Below are positions 54,599-63,808 of a stretch of DNA of 64,000 bases, one piece after another. The DNA is from Megascapheus bottae (lineage: Eukaryota; Chordata; Mammalia; Rodentia; Geomyidae), in the NCBI GenBank assembly GCA_024803745.1, contig JANJXV010000025.1:21010610-21074609 (forward strand). The letters run 5' to 3'. Each line of letters starts with the position of its first letter. The stretch's first letter is position 1. Both the position numbers and the translations under genes were made by a program. Under the pieces are notes generated by a model that had not been told where the DNA came from, ran no database searches, and was given only the letters and a program-made list of their open reading frames with translations.

Positions 54599-55008
54599 AA
54601 ATTGCTCGCTTAGGCCCACGTACCCCTGTTCTTAAAAATAGGACTGGCAACTTCTTCCTTCCTGCAGGGCTTCAAAGCAGATGTGATTTCCTTCAATGAG
54701 GTACATCAATGACAAGACTAGGGGACTTACCAGGGAGATGAAGTTGACAGCAAGTAAAGCTGAAGAATGTTCCAGAAGGGTGTCAGGACTTCAGAGGATC
54801 GGTTTCTGGAAGGGACAGGGAAGACGCAGAAGAAGGGACACAGAAGCACAAGAACCATGGTTTCTAGAGATGCAATCCCCACACTCCTCACTGGTTTCTA
54901 GTCTGCTTCCCAGAAACATATAGCACCCCAACAAAATCCAAGGAGGAAAAAGAGAGTCCTCTCCCAAGGATGATAGGAAAGCTCACAGTAGCTCAAAATA
55001 GGATTTAC

Positions 55009-55052
55009 CTTGAAGGAAGAACCTGGAACTTTCCTCTCCGTCCTGTATGCTA
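55009..55052 (-). other. GP2: Probable GP2 non-coding exon 1 (5' UTR)
   Basis: A good donor, TTCAAG|GTAAAT, ends at 55009, and a TATA-like box lies about 30 nt above 55052. This suggests a 40-odd-nt leader exon spliced to the signal-peptide exon. A candidate acceptor for the latter is CTCCTGTAG near 54125. The start position is inferred from TATA spacing only. Confidence 0.5.
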
Positions 55053-55073
55053 TGAGAAGACAGCCTGCTGTGG

Positions 55074-55083
55074 GCTTTTTATG
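55074..55083 (-). promoter_or_regulatory. GP2: TATA-like box of GP2
   Basis: CATAAAAAGC on the minus strand lies about 1 kb above the GP2 start codon and just above a plausible leader exon with a good splice donor. A single focused TATA promoter would suit a strongly tissue-restricted secretory gene. No transcription data are available here. Confidence 0.45.
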
Positions 55084-55102
55084 GACATTTTCCACCCATG
55101 TG

Positions 55103-55898
55103 GCTCTTCATGATTGGTGCTGTGGCAAGACCTGGGTTAGATTCCCAGGGAAGATAAGCTATTTACCGCAAAAGGTGGTGAAAGAAGGGCCCTACCTCCT
55201 CCACCTTCCCCACCCCCCAATCCAAATCCACCCCCCCATGTAAATGCTTCTAGAAAATTCTTCATGCAAATACTTCTCCATAAACAATCACAATATGTGC
55301 AGACTGCTGAAGTTTCTGGACAGTATCAGTTTTCAGCCATTCCTTGTCTCCATTCTAATCCTTATAATAAACCCATGTGTTCAGTTTATTTCAATAAATC
55401 AATATTTGATTGGGGTAAATATTTATTCCTCCCCCCTCTGCCACCTGCCACTCAAATACTAATGAAAAGAAGTATGTAAAGGAAAGTGGTGAAAAAAAAA
55501 ACAAACAAGTACTTGTTTGCACAATGCATTTTCAAAAGGATCTTGTGTGCCAAGCTAATGACCGGACAGCCGTTCTGGCCTTCATTACCTCTGAGGCCAG
55601 TCAAGGGAATGAAGGAGGAAGAATGGCTAGATGAGTGTTTCTTAGTCTTGGCTCACCGCATCTACCCAGATCTTTAATACCAAGATATCGGTGAAGGGTC
55701 CATTTGGTCACTGGTGATTTGTACAGAGGAAAATGGGAAGCCCCAGAATTTCCCAGACTTTCCTCCAATCCCTGCAGACAGAGGAAGGCATAGAACTGTG
55801 CCTGAGAAGGCGGTTCTGGGGTTGAACTCATGGGGTTAATAAAGGAGTCAGAACTTTGGTACAAACAATGGCCTCTGTCTCTTCTCTGTTTCTATGGG

Positions 55899-55900
<2 letters not shown>
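55103..55900. other. GP2 upstream region
   Basis: Sequence above the TATA-like box; no repeats or exons recognised. It probably holds proximal GP2 control sequence, by position only. Confidence 0.45.
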
Positions 55901-55937
<37 letters not shown>

Positions 55938-55975
55938 GCGTGTGTGTGCGCGTGTGTGTGCATACATGTGTATGT
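55901..55975. repeat. (GT)n with GTGCGCGTGT break
   Basis: GT run of about 35 nt, then GTTGCGTGTGTGTGCGCGTG and ATGTGTATGTGTATG. Confidence 0.95.
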
Positions 55976-55989
55976 GTATGTAGGTTGGT

Positions 55990-56220
55990 ATGTGGGCTTG
56001 AACTCAGGACCTGGGCTCTAGGCTCTGTTTCTAATCTTTTTCTTTCCTTTTCTTTTTGCTTAAGGTTGATGTTCTCCCACTTGAGCCATACTTCCACTTG
56101 TGGCTTCTTGGTGGTTAATTGGAGATCGGAGTCTCATGGACGCTCTGTCTGAGCTGGTTTCAAACCTCAATCCTCAGTCTCCTGAGTAGCTAGGATTACA
56201 GGCTTGAGCCACCAGGGCTC
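55990..56220 (-). mobile_element. 7SL/B1-headed Geo SINE, reverse
   Basis: GGGCTTGAACTCAGGACCTG, GTGGTTAATTGGAGATCGGA and CTCCTGAGTAGCTAGGATTA. The GT repeat is at its tail side. Confidence 0.92.
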
Positions 56221-56809
56221 AGTTTTCTCTGGGACGTGGTATTGGCAATGCCTTTTAACCAACCTCAGTCCAGATGAGAACAAGGTACAAGAAGACATTT
56301 CTCTATACCTTGAGCGGTTGAGGAATTCCCCCCACCCCCAGCCATGCTACTGCCCCAAATGTGAATTTAGGAGCATTAGACCTACAGCATAATCCATCAC
56401 TCCACTGCATTTGTGCAGCTCCCACCCAATCTCCAACAGTCATTCTTAACCTTCCCCATCCTTCTACATAGGCGTTATGGCTATCATGGCTTCTCAGGCC
56501 AGCATTCTCAGAAGATCTCTTGTATCTGGCTCCAAAAAAAACAAACGAAGGTCACACCCCCTGACTTTGTTCCTTCTCCTATTAGATTTGCTTCCACGCC
56601 TCCCATAATCATCTTACAAACAGCACCATCTCTGTCCTACCCTACTTTCTTTGTTGAAAAAAAACAACAGCATTGGCTACCATCTTTCACAATGCACATA
56701 AGTATTGTGTAAATGTCTTCCCTCGTTTATATGTAAGTCCCTTACCAGAAAGAACTCTGTTTTAATTATTTGCTGTGTCCTTGCTACCTATAAAAATGTC
56801 TAGTAAAAG

Positions 56810-57003
56810 GGCTGGGAGTGTGGCCTAGTGGTAGAGTGCTTGCCTAGCATGCACAAAGACCCAGGTTTGATTCCTCGGTTCCACATACACAGAAAAAAAA
56901 AAACAAAAAACAAAACTAGAAGTGATAAGTGGCTCAAGTGGTAGAGCTTGAGAAAGCCCAAGGATAGTGCTCAGGTTGAGTTCAAGGCCCAGGACTGGCC
57001 AAA
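56810..57003 (+). mobile_element. IDL-Geo SINE, full length
   Basis: GGCTGGGAGTGTGGCCTAGT, CCAGGTTTGATTCCTCGGTT, an A-rich linker and GGCTCAAGTGGTAGAGCTTG. Imperfect flanking repeats (AAAAATGTCTAGTAAAAG and AAACAATGTCTGGTGAAG) look like an aged target-site duplication. Confidence 0.92.
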
Positions 57004-57011
57004 ACAATGTC

Positions 57012-57253
57012 TGGTGAAGCCAGTGGCTCATTCCTGTAATCCCAGCCCCTCAGGAGGCTGATATCTGAGGATCAAGGTTAGAAGCCAGCCCCAGGGAAGG
57101 AAAGTCTCAGAAACTCTTATCTCCAATTCACCACCACAATGCAGGAAGGGGAGTTACTGCTCAAGTGATACAACGCCGCCTTGAGCAAAAAAAAAAAAAA
57201 AAAAAAATCTAAGGAAGGACATAGGATTCTGAGTTTAAGCCCCAGTGCCATAC
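57012..57253 (+). mobile_element. 7SL/B1-headed Geo SINE with internal poly(A)
   Basis: CCAGTGGCTCATTCCTGTAA, AAACTCTTATCTCCAATTCA, a run of about 21 A, then CTGAGTTTAAGCCCCAGTGC. Confidence 0.88.
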
Positions 57254-58099
57254 AGAGCCTGGTATTTATGCCCCAAGTTTCAGTTAGATAAACTGAACTA
57301 AATAGCTGCTAATAGAAAAAGAAGAGAGGAAAAGAAAGGATCAGGAGCAAAGAGATAAAATAATTCTGATGTGTTTTCTTCCTCCGCCCCCACTCCCACC
57401 CCTACATCCTCAGTAGTTGTTTTTGGCCTTCAGTTCTCTTTTTCTTGGCTTAGGTTTTTCTTCTTTCTGTTCAGTTGTGCCTAAGTCAAAGTCAGATGAG
57501 GGAAGCCTCATCAGCTAAGCCCAGCTCACCACAGGCTGACCATGGATCCAACTGAAACCAGCCTGGAGGCCTCTTACGTAATGCTCTTGCAGAGAGGCAG
57601 CAGGTATGCCCACTAAGTGTGATAAGAGGCCCTTAGTGTGTGATATGCTGCCCGCCTGTTCTCATTCACAGATACACATGTGTGGTTTTCCCGGAGATCC
57701 AATGAGGCCTTGGCCTTTCTTGGAGGCCCACAGTTCAGGGAAGCAGCTGGGCCAGGACAGAGAGTTCCCAACTAGATTCATGCCCTTTGCTTTTGGGAAA
57801 AGAAGGTTAAAGGATCTTTGAGTCGCTCTATGTCTCCTGGGCTCAGAAACTTCGTAGTTTCTGCTCTTGTCCATCTTAGAGGGTGAACAAGGCCTCTCTG
57901 CCAATGAGGAGAATGGGTCTAGACTGCTGGGCATGCCCTGGAAACAAATCTACAACTCCCAGATTGGGAGAGAGATGTGTAATGGAGAGAAGGAACCCTC
58001 AGGAGAGCCCAATACCCAGCACTGCCCAGCTCACCCCTTCTCTCTGCTAATAATGAGAAGCCCCCAAAACAGAGCTTCTTCTGCTTGTCTGTCTCCACT
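57254..58099. other. Intergenic sequence between UMOD and GP2
   Basis: Between the UMOD 3' end and GP2; no exon or named repeat recognised. Confidence 0.5.
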
Positions 58100-58390
58100 T
58101 CTCCAGATCCCCTTCACAGAACCTGGCACATACGAGGTCCTCAGAGATGTATCTGGAAAACTCAGTGAACCCTACAAGGAGTCTTATTTATTAGCCCTAG
58201 GACAGAAAAGCAGTCATTGCCTATTAATCAGGGCATTTTTGAAAGTCTGCTTTGCAGTTATTTGTTCAAGTTCTCTTTTTCCAAGCAGAAGGAGAAGTGG
58301 AGTGGCCAGGGATTGTGTCTGATTGTTCTCTGTGATCCCAACTATATCCTAGCATCTGGCAAATTAGAAGTTCAGTGAAGACATTTTTTG
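58100..58390 (+). repeat. L2/MIR-like ancient fragments
   Basis: AGAACCTGGCACATACGAGG and CCTAGCATCTGGCAAATTAG resemble the 3' ends of L2/MIR elements. The boundaries are vague. Confidence 0.45.
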
Positions 58391-58525
58391 GATGGATGCA
58401 TGCATGGATGCATGGATGCATAAGTAGATGGATGGGTGGATGGATGGCTAGATGGGTGAACAGATGGATGGGTAGATAAATGGATAGGTGGATCCATAGG
58501 TAAGTGGATGGATGCATAGATGGAT
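58388..58525. repeat. (GGAT)n/(ATGC) degenerate tract
   Basis: TGGATGGATGCATGCATGGA and GGATGGGTGGATGGATGGCT blocks. Confidence 0.93.
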
Positions 58526-58589
58526 GAGGCTCAGAGAAATTGTGTCTTATCTAAGGTCTCACAGTAGAACCTTTGGTTCTTGTAGCAGA

Positions 58590-58672
58590 CTATAAACTCC
58601 CTAAGGATAGAGATGGAGTCTGTTTGTTTATTTCCACCCACAGCAAATGTGTCTCCAATGAATGAATGATTC
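58590..58672 (+). repeat. L2-like ancient fragment overlapping the UMOD 3' end
   Basis: CTATAAACTCCCTAAGGATA, TGGAGTCTGTTTGTTTATTT and CCAATGAATGAATGATTCC follow L2 3'-end order. It is antisense to UMOD. Confidence 0.55.
58627..58632 (-). terminator. UMOD: Candidate UMOD poly(A) signal (AATAAA)
   Basis: AATAAA on the minus strand lies about 310 nt past the UMOD stop, giving a 3' UTR near the length I recall for human UMOD. It sits in an old L2-like segment read antisense. Another AATAAA lies at about 58187-58192. Confidence 0.55.
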
Positions 58673-58942
58673 CAATGGCCAGCCTTCTATCATTATTATT
58701 TTTTCTGCACTCTTCGAGAGACAGGGGCCTCGCGTACAGACACATCGCAAGTCCCATTTGGAGAACAAGCAGCAGTTAAAGGCAGGGGTGGTTTTCTGTA
58801 GCTGGGAATTAAGGAAGGCACATTGGAGCAGGCACACAGGAGCCTCGGCCTCTCCACTATGGCTGGAACACTGGCTGCCTCTGCCATCCTGGTGAGCAGG
58901 AAGTGGACTGGGAAGCAGCGCCTAGGGTTTTTTTGCCACCCA

Positions 58943-59004
58943 TCACTGAAATGGCAGGGTCAAGGTGGCCGAGAGAAGCAGAGGCGGCAGGACCTTCAGG
59001 AACC
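58943..59004 (-). CDS. UMOD: UMOD last coding exon: GPI-signal tail and stop
   Basis: The acceptor TTTCTTTCAG|GGTTCC opens a phase-1 exon encoding [19 protein letters not shown] and TGA (62 nt). It matches the human tail closely ([19 protein letters not shown], recalled), so the GPI signal is intact. Confidence 0.95.
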
Positions 59005-59140
59005 CTGAAAGAAAAGCAATGATGGCACTAATGTGCTTTTATGCAAATTAACAGGGTGCTTCCTGCAGGTGGACAAATCAGGAAAGGCGATCATGAGTCA
59101 GGAGAGGGGTGATTGGTTAGAGAAAAGATGCTTTGTTGCT

Positions 59141-59191
<51 letters not shown>

Positions 59192-61839
59192 CAGTATGGG
59201 AGCTTGACCTCAAGGTCTGGGAGCTCTCCATGAGCTCTTTTTATGCTCAAGGCTAGCATTCTACCACTTAAGACCCAGCTCCACTTCCAGCTATTTTTTT
59301 TTCTTTTCTTCTTTTTGTGGTTAATTGGAGATAAGAGTCTCACAGACTTTTCTGCCTCAGCTGGCTTCGAACCACAATCCTCAGATCTCAACCTCCTGAG
59401 GAACAAGAATCACAAGCACAGGCCACTGGCTCCTCAGTGCTTTTACTTTGTCATTCTCTGACCTAAACTTCAATTAAAATACAATCTCTTTTTGTCCATT
59501 CTGAATTTAAAAAAAAAATAGAAAAAGGCACCTTCCCAGGTGAACTTATTGACAGTTTCTCTCTTCTGGCCTCCAAATTGATACCCCCTCAATTGGGTAT
59601 TTTTACACAGTGCCCAACCTGTGGGTGACCTTACGGGATATTTGCAGAGAGCTAGCCCTTTATAGTACGTCCTGGCTCCCCCGTTTCAAGTTCACTAGGG
59701 ACGGGCTGAACAAGCCCTGGTAGCACAGACTAATGTCACAACCCCCTCGAGTCCAGAGGCCAGAACCAAGACAGGCAATGACCATACTGATTCTGTGCAC
59801 TTCTAGACAGTTCAGACAACTCAGTCACTATGAAAAATCAAGCGGGGGGGAAAAAGCCACCATATCTTGGCCTTTTTGTGATCTGAGCCGTGAAGAAGCC
59901 CCAGGACTCTGCCTACAGTGCTCACTCCAGCACCCAGCATGCCTTCTGACACCTAATGATTTTCAGCAACTATCTGTCAGCAATTCAACAAGTCAGCAAA
60001 TTCTGAATGGGTAAAGAAAGGTGGGGCATCAGAGCTACAGGAAGCACCCAATAGAACAGCTTAGGTGTATATGGGGGGGGGCGGGGCTCGCTCACATACA
60101 GGCCCAGGCCCAGCCCCAGGCATTTCCATAGTAAGTCCTCCCTTGGAGCTCATCAGAGCAGGCCAGGCTGGCTGAAAGCCCTCTGGGAAGCTTTGTGAAA
60201 CTGTCCTCTGTGTAGAAAGGACCTGAACTTACCGAAGCTGCTGGCAGCAGCCCGGGAGACAGAGGCCTGCATACCTGTAGCAGGGAAAGAGAAGAACGAA
60301 GACCTGATGAGTAGCCGGACCCAAGCCTCTTCAGCCTGTTCTTCTCGCAGCCAAAGTGACCTTCCTAAAGCTACCCACTGCCTTCATGGAAGACACACAA
60401 AACCTGAGGAAGAAGAATTGCAAGGCCCCAACGGAGCACAGGCATCGCTCATCCAACACCACTCACAGCCTGCCCTGGCTGGAATTCTCGTAGTTCCTTC
60501 AACAGGCTAGGACGCTTCCTACCACAGGCTCTTTGCCCATACTCCCCTTTCTTCACATTCTCCACTCAGCAATATGGCAGATACCTGCAGCCATGCACAT
60601 CTAAGGGGGTCATCTGAATCGTCTCTCTGGGTCCCTAGGCCAGCCGGGCCTGTGTGCCTGCCCCCACTAAACCCCAAGCACCAGCATGAGCTCTGCACTC
60701 AGGGGGCCAAAGGACACTTGCTCAGTGATGGAGGGAGGGAGGAGGGAGGGAAGGAAGGAAAAGGGAAGAAGAAAGGAGGGAGGGGCAGAGGAAGGGAGGG
60801 AGGGACAAAGGGAGAAGGGAGGGAGGAAATGAAGAGGGAGGGGGAGGGAGGAAAGGACAGGAAAGGGAAAGAAGAGAAGAAGAAAAAGAGAGGGAGGAAG
60901 AGAGAGGGGAGGTAGGGAGGGAAGGAGGGAGGGAGGGAAGAAAGGAAGAAAGGAAGGAAGGAAGGAAGGAAGGAAGGAAGGAAGGAAGGAAGGAAGGAGA
61001 GGAAAAAGAGAGGGGAGGGAAGAAAAGGAGAGAACAAAGGGAGGAAGGAAGATATGAAGGTAGGAGAGAGGGAGAGAGGAGGCAGTGGTCTATAGGAAAG
61101 GCACTTTGTATCAGTCCTGGGCTGGAAAAGCCTGTCTCTCCTATTCTTGGGTCCCCAGTGAGATGAAAGGAGCAAGCCCCCCCCCCCATCCTCTCTAGAG
61201 GGAATTCTGAGCTAGAAACCATAAGGACTTAGTGGCTCTCTTACTTTGTCTGGTGATGGGGCCCAAGTTCAGCACACGGGCTTTGTCTATGGAGCCTCCG
61301 CTTCGATATCTGGTCCCAGAACAGGTCTGCAGAGGAGAAAGACAGAGAACACGCCATGAGGGAGGGCACAGCCATGGTGCTGGGGGTAAAGAGAGCGGCA
61401 CCTGGAGGGTGATCTCCCCTGCCTGGGGCCAGAGCCGAGAGATCGGGTCTTGGCCTACCATGCATTCTGACAGCAGCAAAGTCATCTCATCTCTCTGCAC
61501 CCCTCTTCCCATTCGGAAAGAGGGAGCGGCAATACCTCCCACAGAATTTCTGTGAACATCAAGTTAAAGAGAGAGGTGGGGGGAGAGAGAGAGAGGGAGA
61601 GAAATGCAACCCGGGCACCGATTTTTAAGAGCGCCAACCTCTGCAGGGCCCCAATGCCTCACATCTGTCTCCTAGCTGACTCAGGAGGCTGAGATTTGAG
61701 CCCGAGCAGGAAAATTCATGAGACTCTTATCTCCAACCAACACCAATAAAGCCACAAGTGGAGTTGTGGTAAAACTCTAGCCTTGAGGGGGGGGGGAAAA
61801 GGGGCAAAACAACTCAGGGACAGTGCTCAGGCCCCAGGA

Positions 61840-61922
<83 letters not shown>

Positions 61923-62673
61923 CAGCTTCTTATCAGAAGGCACGCTCCATAAACCATAGCGCTTACCGGCCAGGTGTTCTCAGGTCACTGGGCCCTATGG
62001 ATTTCCCCTTACAAGCTCAGGTGCCCCACCTGACTCCGCTCCCCCCTCCCCCCGTCCTGTCTCTGGCCACACCTGGGGTCATGTGGTGACGGGAAGGGCT
62101 GTGGGCCAGGCAGGGGCTCACCGGCTTGCACTTCTCCTTCTCTGTGTCACACAGGTACACCTCGCAGTGCAGGTAGACCAGGTCATAGTTCCCAGCAAAC
62201 CGGAACATCTGCACGGAAAACCGGCTCTGAGGGGACTCCCCATTCTCCAGCACTTGAATTGTTTGGTCCTCCGTTTGTGGACAGCTGGTGGGAAAGCAGA
62301 TTATGCAATAGGTTATAGTGGGTAAAGACAATAGAGGCAGACGTCCTGGGCTTAAATGCCACACCCACCAGCACCTGTTGAGTCTGTGATCGGGGTAGCT
62401 TCCCTCAGCTCATTTCTCCAAGGATCTTTATTACAGCCCAGGAGAAAAGAGAGCCAGAAAGCTGGGCACTGGCAGGTCACGCCTGTTTTCCTAGCTACTC
62501 AGAAAGCCCTAGAGGCCCTTTATGTTCAATTAACCACCAAAAAGCCAGAAGTGGAGACGTGGTTCAAGTGGTAGAGTGCCAGGGTGGAGCCAAAAAATAA
62601 AAAATAAAAAAAAAAAACAAGCCCCAGGACACACACACACACAGAGAACAAAGACAGTTGTGTGAGGACATTG

Positions 62674-62704
<31 letters not shown>

Positions 62705-63435
62705 TAATTTTGGAGATAAGAGTCTCATGGGCAGGGCTAGGAGTTTGGTCTAGTGGTTAAAGTGCTTGCCTAGTATGCAAGAAGACCCAGGTTCGATTCC
62801 TCGGTACCACATACATAGAAAAAAGCTGGAAGTGGTGCTGAGGCTCAAGTGGTAGAGCTCTAGCCTTGAGAAAGTTCAAGGACAGTGCTCAGGCCCTGAG
62901 CTCAAGTCCAGGACTGGCAAAAAAAAAAGAGTCTCATGGGCTTTCCTGCCCAGGCTGGCATTGAACCACCAACCTCAGATCTCAGCCAGGATTACAGGCA
63001 CGAGCCACTGCCAGGCCCATCTGTAGCTTTTTTGCTCTGTACTCATGGTCAGGGTTAAGTTTCAGGGAGAGAATAATTAATACAAAGACATGCTCTTCTT
63101 CCATCCACATGAAAAGACACCCCTCCCCCAGCCCCCACACCCCTCCCCTACCACCCTGAATCCCTTCCATGGTCCCCACGTAGGAATACCTGTCCTGGAT
63201 GATGAAGTATTTCACTGGGTCTGTAGCATTGCTGCTGGGTGTGGCATAGCAGTTAGTCATCAGTACTGCAAATCGGGATAGGTCTCCGTCATCCAGTATG
63301 GTCCCCACGTAGAGGAAGGCCTCCGTGGACAGGGCCACTGAGGGGCCTTGGTAAGGCTGAGTGTAGGAAGCACTCTGGAAAAGTGCCATCCGGACCGTGA
63401 ACACGCCTGTCCCCCCTACACTGATGTTCAAGACA
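58943..63435 (-). CDS. UMOD: UMOD, uromodulin (Tamm-Horsfall protein), last five coding exons; 5' part outside the window
   Basis: UMOD is the GPI-anchored ZP-domain glycoprotein of the thick ascending limb. It is released by proteolysis and polymerises in urine (family knowledge). The exons here are 63435-63190, 62284-62122, 61326-61245, 60274-60233 and 59004-58943, 595 coding nt in all. They join in frame and cover most of ZP-C, the cleavage region, the external hydrophobic patch and the GPI tail. Diagnostic stretches are [78 protein letters not shown] and [12 protein letters not shown]. They are closer to human UMOD than to GP2 ([23 protein letters not shown]). Sequons NIS and NAT are present. 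The EGF, D10C and ZP-N exons must lie beyond 64,000. The gene is a tandem paralogue of GP2, whose leader starts about 4 kb downstream. Confidence 0.97.
59143..59190. repeat. (GT)n microsatellite
   Basis: About 46 nt of pure GT, on the tail side of the next SINE. Confidence 0.97.
59193..59434 (-). mobile_element. 7SL/B1-headed Geo SINE, reverse
   Basis: GGGAGCTTGACCTCAAGGTC, GTGGTTAATTGGAGATAAGA and CAACCTCCTGAGGAACAAGA. It lies in the last UMOD intron. Confidence 0.9.
60233..60274 (-). CDS. UMOD: UMOD 42-nt microexon before the GPI tail
   Basis: Phase 1 to 1; it encodes [14 protein letters not shown]. The acceptor is GCTACAG|GTATG and the donor TTCG|GTAAGT. The QASVSRA stretch matches the human QATVSRA segment with the GPI attachment serine (recalled). 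Same size and phase as the GP2 microexon at 41507-41548. Confidence 0.93.
60728..61082. repeat. About 350-nt polypurine tract in a UMOD intron
   Basis: GGAGGGAGGG, GGAAGGAA (a pure run at about 60950-60998) and GAAGAGGGAGGG blocks, with very few pyrimidines. In the UMOD sense this is a long pyrimidine tract. Confidence 0.96.
61245..61326 (-). CDS. UMOD: UMOD exon: cleavage region and external hydrophobic patch
   Basis: This 82-nt exon (phase 0 to 1) runs from the acceptor TCTGCAG|ACCTG to the donor ACAAA|GTAAGA. It encodes [16 protein letters not shown], then [11 protein letters not shown]. Human UMOD is cut by hepsin in the TRF-RSG stretch here; this copy reads [14 protein letters not shown] is the patch released on cleavage (family knowledge). 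Confidence 0.95.
61648..61840 (+). mobile_element. 7SL/B1-headed Geo SINE, decayed
   Basis: CCTAGCTGACTCAGGAGGCT, ATGAGACTCTTATCTCCAAC and CAGTGCTCAGGCCCCAGGAC, then (TC)n. Confidence 0.85.
61842..61920. repeat. Compound (CT)n-(CA)n at a SINE tail
   Basis: About 44 nt of CT followed by about 34 nt of CA. Confidence 0.97.
62122..62284 (-). CDS. UMOD: UMOD exon: ZP-C, second part
   Basis: This 163-nt exon (phase 2 to 0) runs from the acceptor TCCCACCAG|CTGTCC to the donor AAGCCG|GTGAGC. It encodes [20 protein letters not shown], then [20 protein letters not shown] and [14 protein letters not shown]. Splicing gives DSCP where human has DRCP as I recall it. The conserved ZP-C cysteines are intact. 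Confidence 0.97.
62461..62641 (+). mobile_element. 7SL/B1-headed Geo SINE, internally deleted, CA tail
   Basis: GCTGGGCACTGGCAGGTCAC, TTAACCACCAAAAAGCCAGA and AAGCCCCAGGACACACACAC. Confidence 0.87.
62679..63020 (-). mobile_element. Reverse 7SL/B1-headed SINE with (GT)n, split by a nested IDL-Geo
   Basis: The outer copy reads TTTTGGAGATAAGAGTCTCA (to 62732) and resumes at 62941 with CTTTCCTGCCCAGGCTGGCA and CAGGATTACAGGCACGAGCC. A GT run (62679-62704) precedes it. The Geo half is absent. Confidence 0.88.
62733..62926 (+). mobile_element. IDL-Geo SINE nested in a SINE, 15-bp target-site duplication
   Basis: AGGAGTTTGGTCTAGTGGTT, CCAGGTTCGATTCCTCGGTA and GAGCTCAAGTCCAGGACTGG with poly(A). AAGAGTCTCATGGGC flanks it at 62718-62732 and 62927-62941. 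Confidence 0.95.
63190..63435 (-). CDS. UMOD: UMOD exon: ZP-C, first part
   Basis: This 246-nt exon (phase 2 to 2) runs from the acceptor CCCCGCAG|TGTC to the donor GACAG|GTATTC. It encodes [20 protein letters not shown], then [36 protein letters not shown] and IIQD. NIS and NAT are potential N-glycosylation sites. Same length and phase as GP2 exon 47230-47475. Confidence 0.97.
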
Positions 63436-63574
63436 CTGCGGGGAGGGGGGGAGAGCACTGGTGAGAGGACCACATGGAGAACAGGCTAAAGGTACCTTTT
63501 CTGGTTCACAGTCCTGCACAGGGCTTGACATGAGTGTGCCAGTGTGTGTCTGTGTGTGTGTACAACACTCCTAG

Positions 63575-63808
63575 GGCTTTAAGTCAGAGTGCTATCCCTG
63601 AGGGTTTGGGTTTTTTGTTGTTCTTAGTTTTGTTGATTTGTTTCCTGCCCAATGCTAGTACTCTACCACTTGAGCCACAGCTCTACTTCCAGCTTTTTGG
63701 TAGTTAAGTGAGGATAAGAGTCTCATGGATTATTTTTTTTCCTGCCTGGCTTTGAACTTTCAATCCTGACGTCAGCCTCCTGTAGCTAGGATCACAGACC
63801 TGGGCCAT
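63575..63808 (-). mobile_element. 7SL/B1-headed Geo SINE, reverse
   Basis: CTAGTACTCTACCACTTGAG, CCACAGCTCTACTTCCAGCT and GTCAGCCTCCTGTAGCTAGG, in the UMOD intron at the window edge. Confidence 0.88.

Noticed and set aside
55084..55104. A PTF1 (acinar) bipartite site above the GP2 TATA box
   Set aside because: CATGTG and TTTTCC are both present, but in the reverse order and with tighter spacing than the acinar-enhancer arrangement I know. Not enough to call.
58388..58525. CRISPR-like regular array
   Set aside because: The GGAT/ATGC tract is a degenerate tetranucleotide repeat with no spacers, in a vertebrate genome.
60699..61222. Long serine/proline frames (minus) and an arginine/glycine-rich frame (+)
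   Set aside because: Translation of the polypurine tract; no coding evidence.
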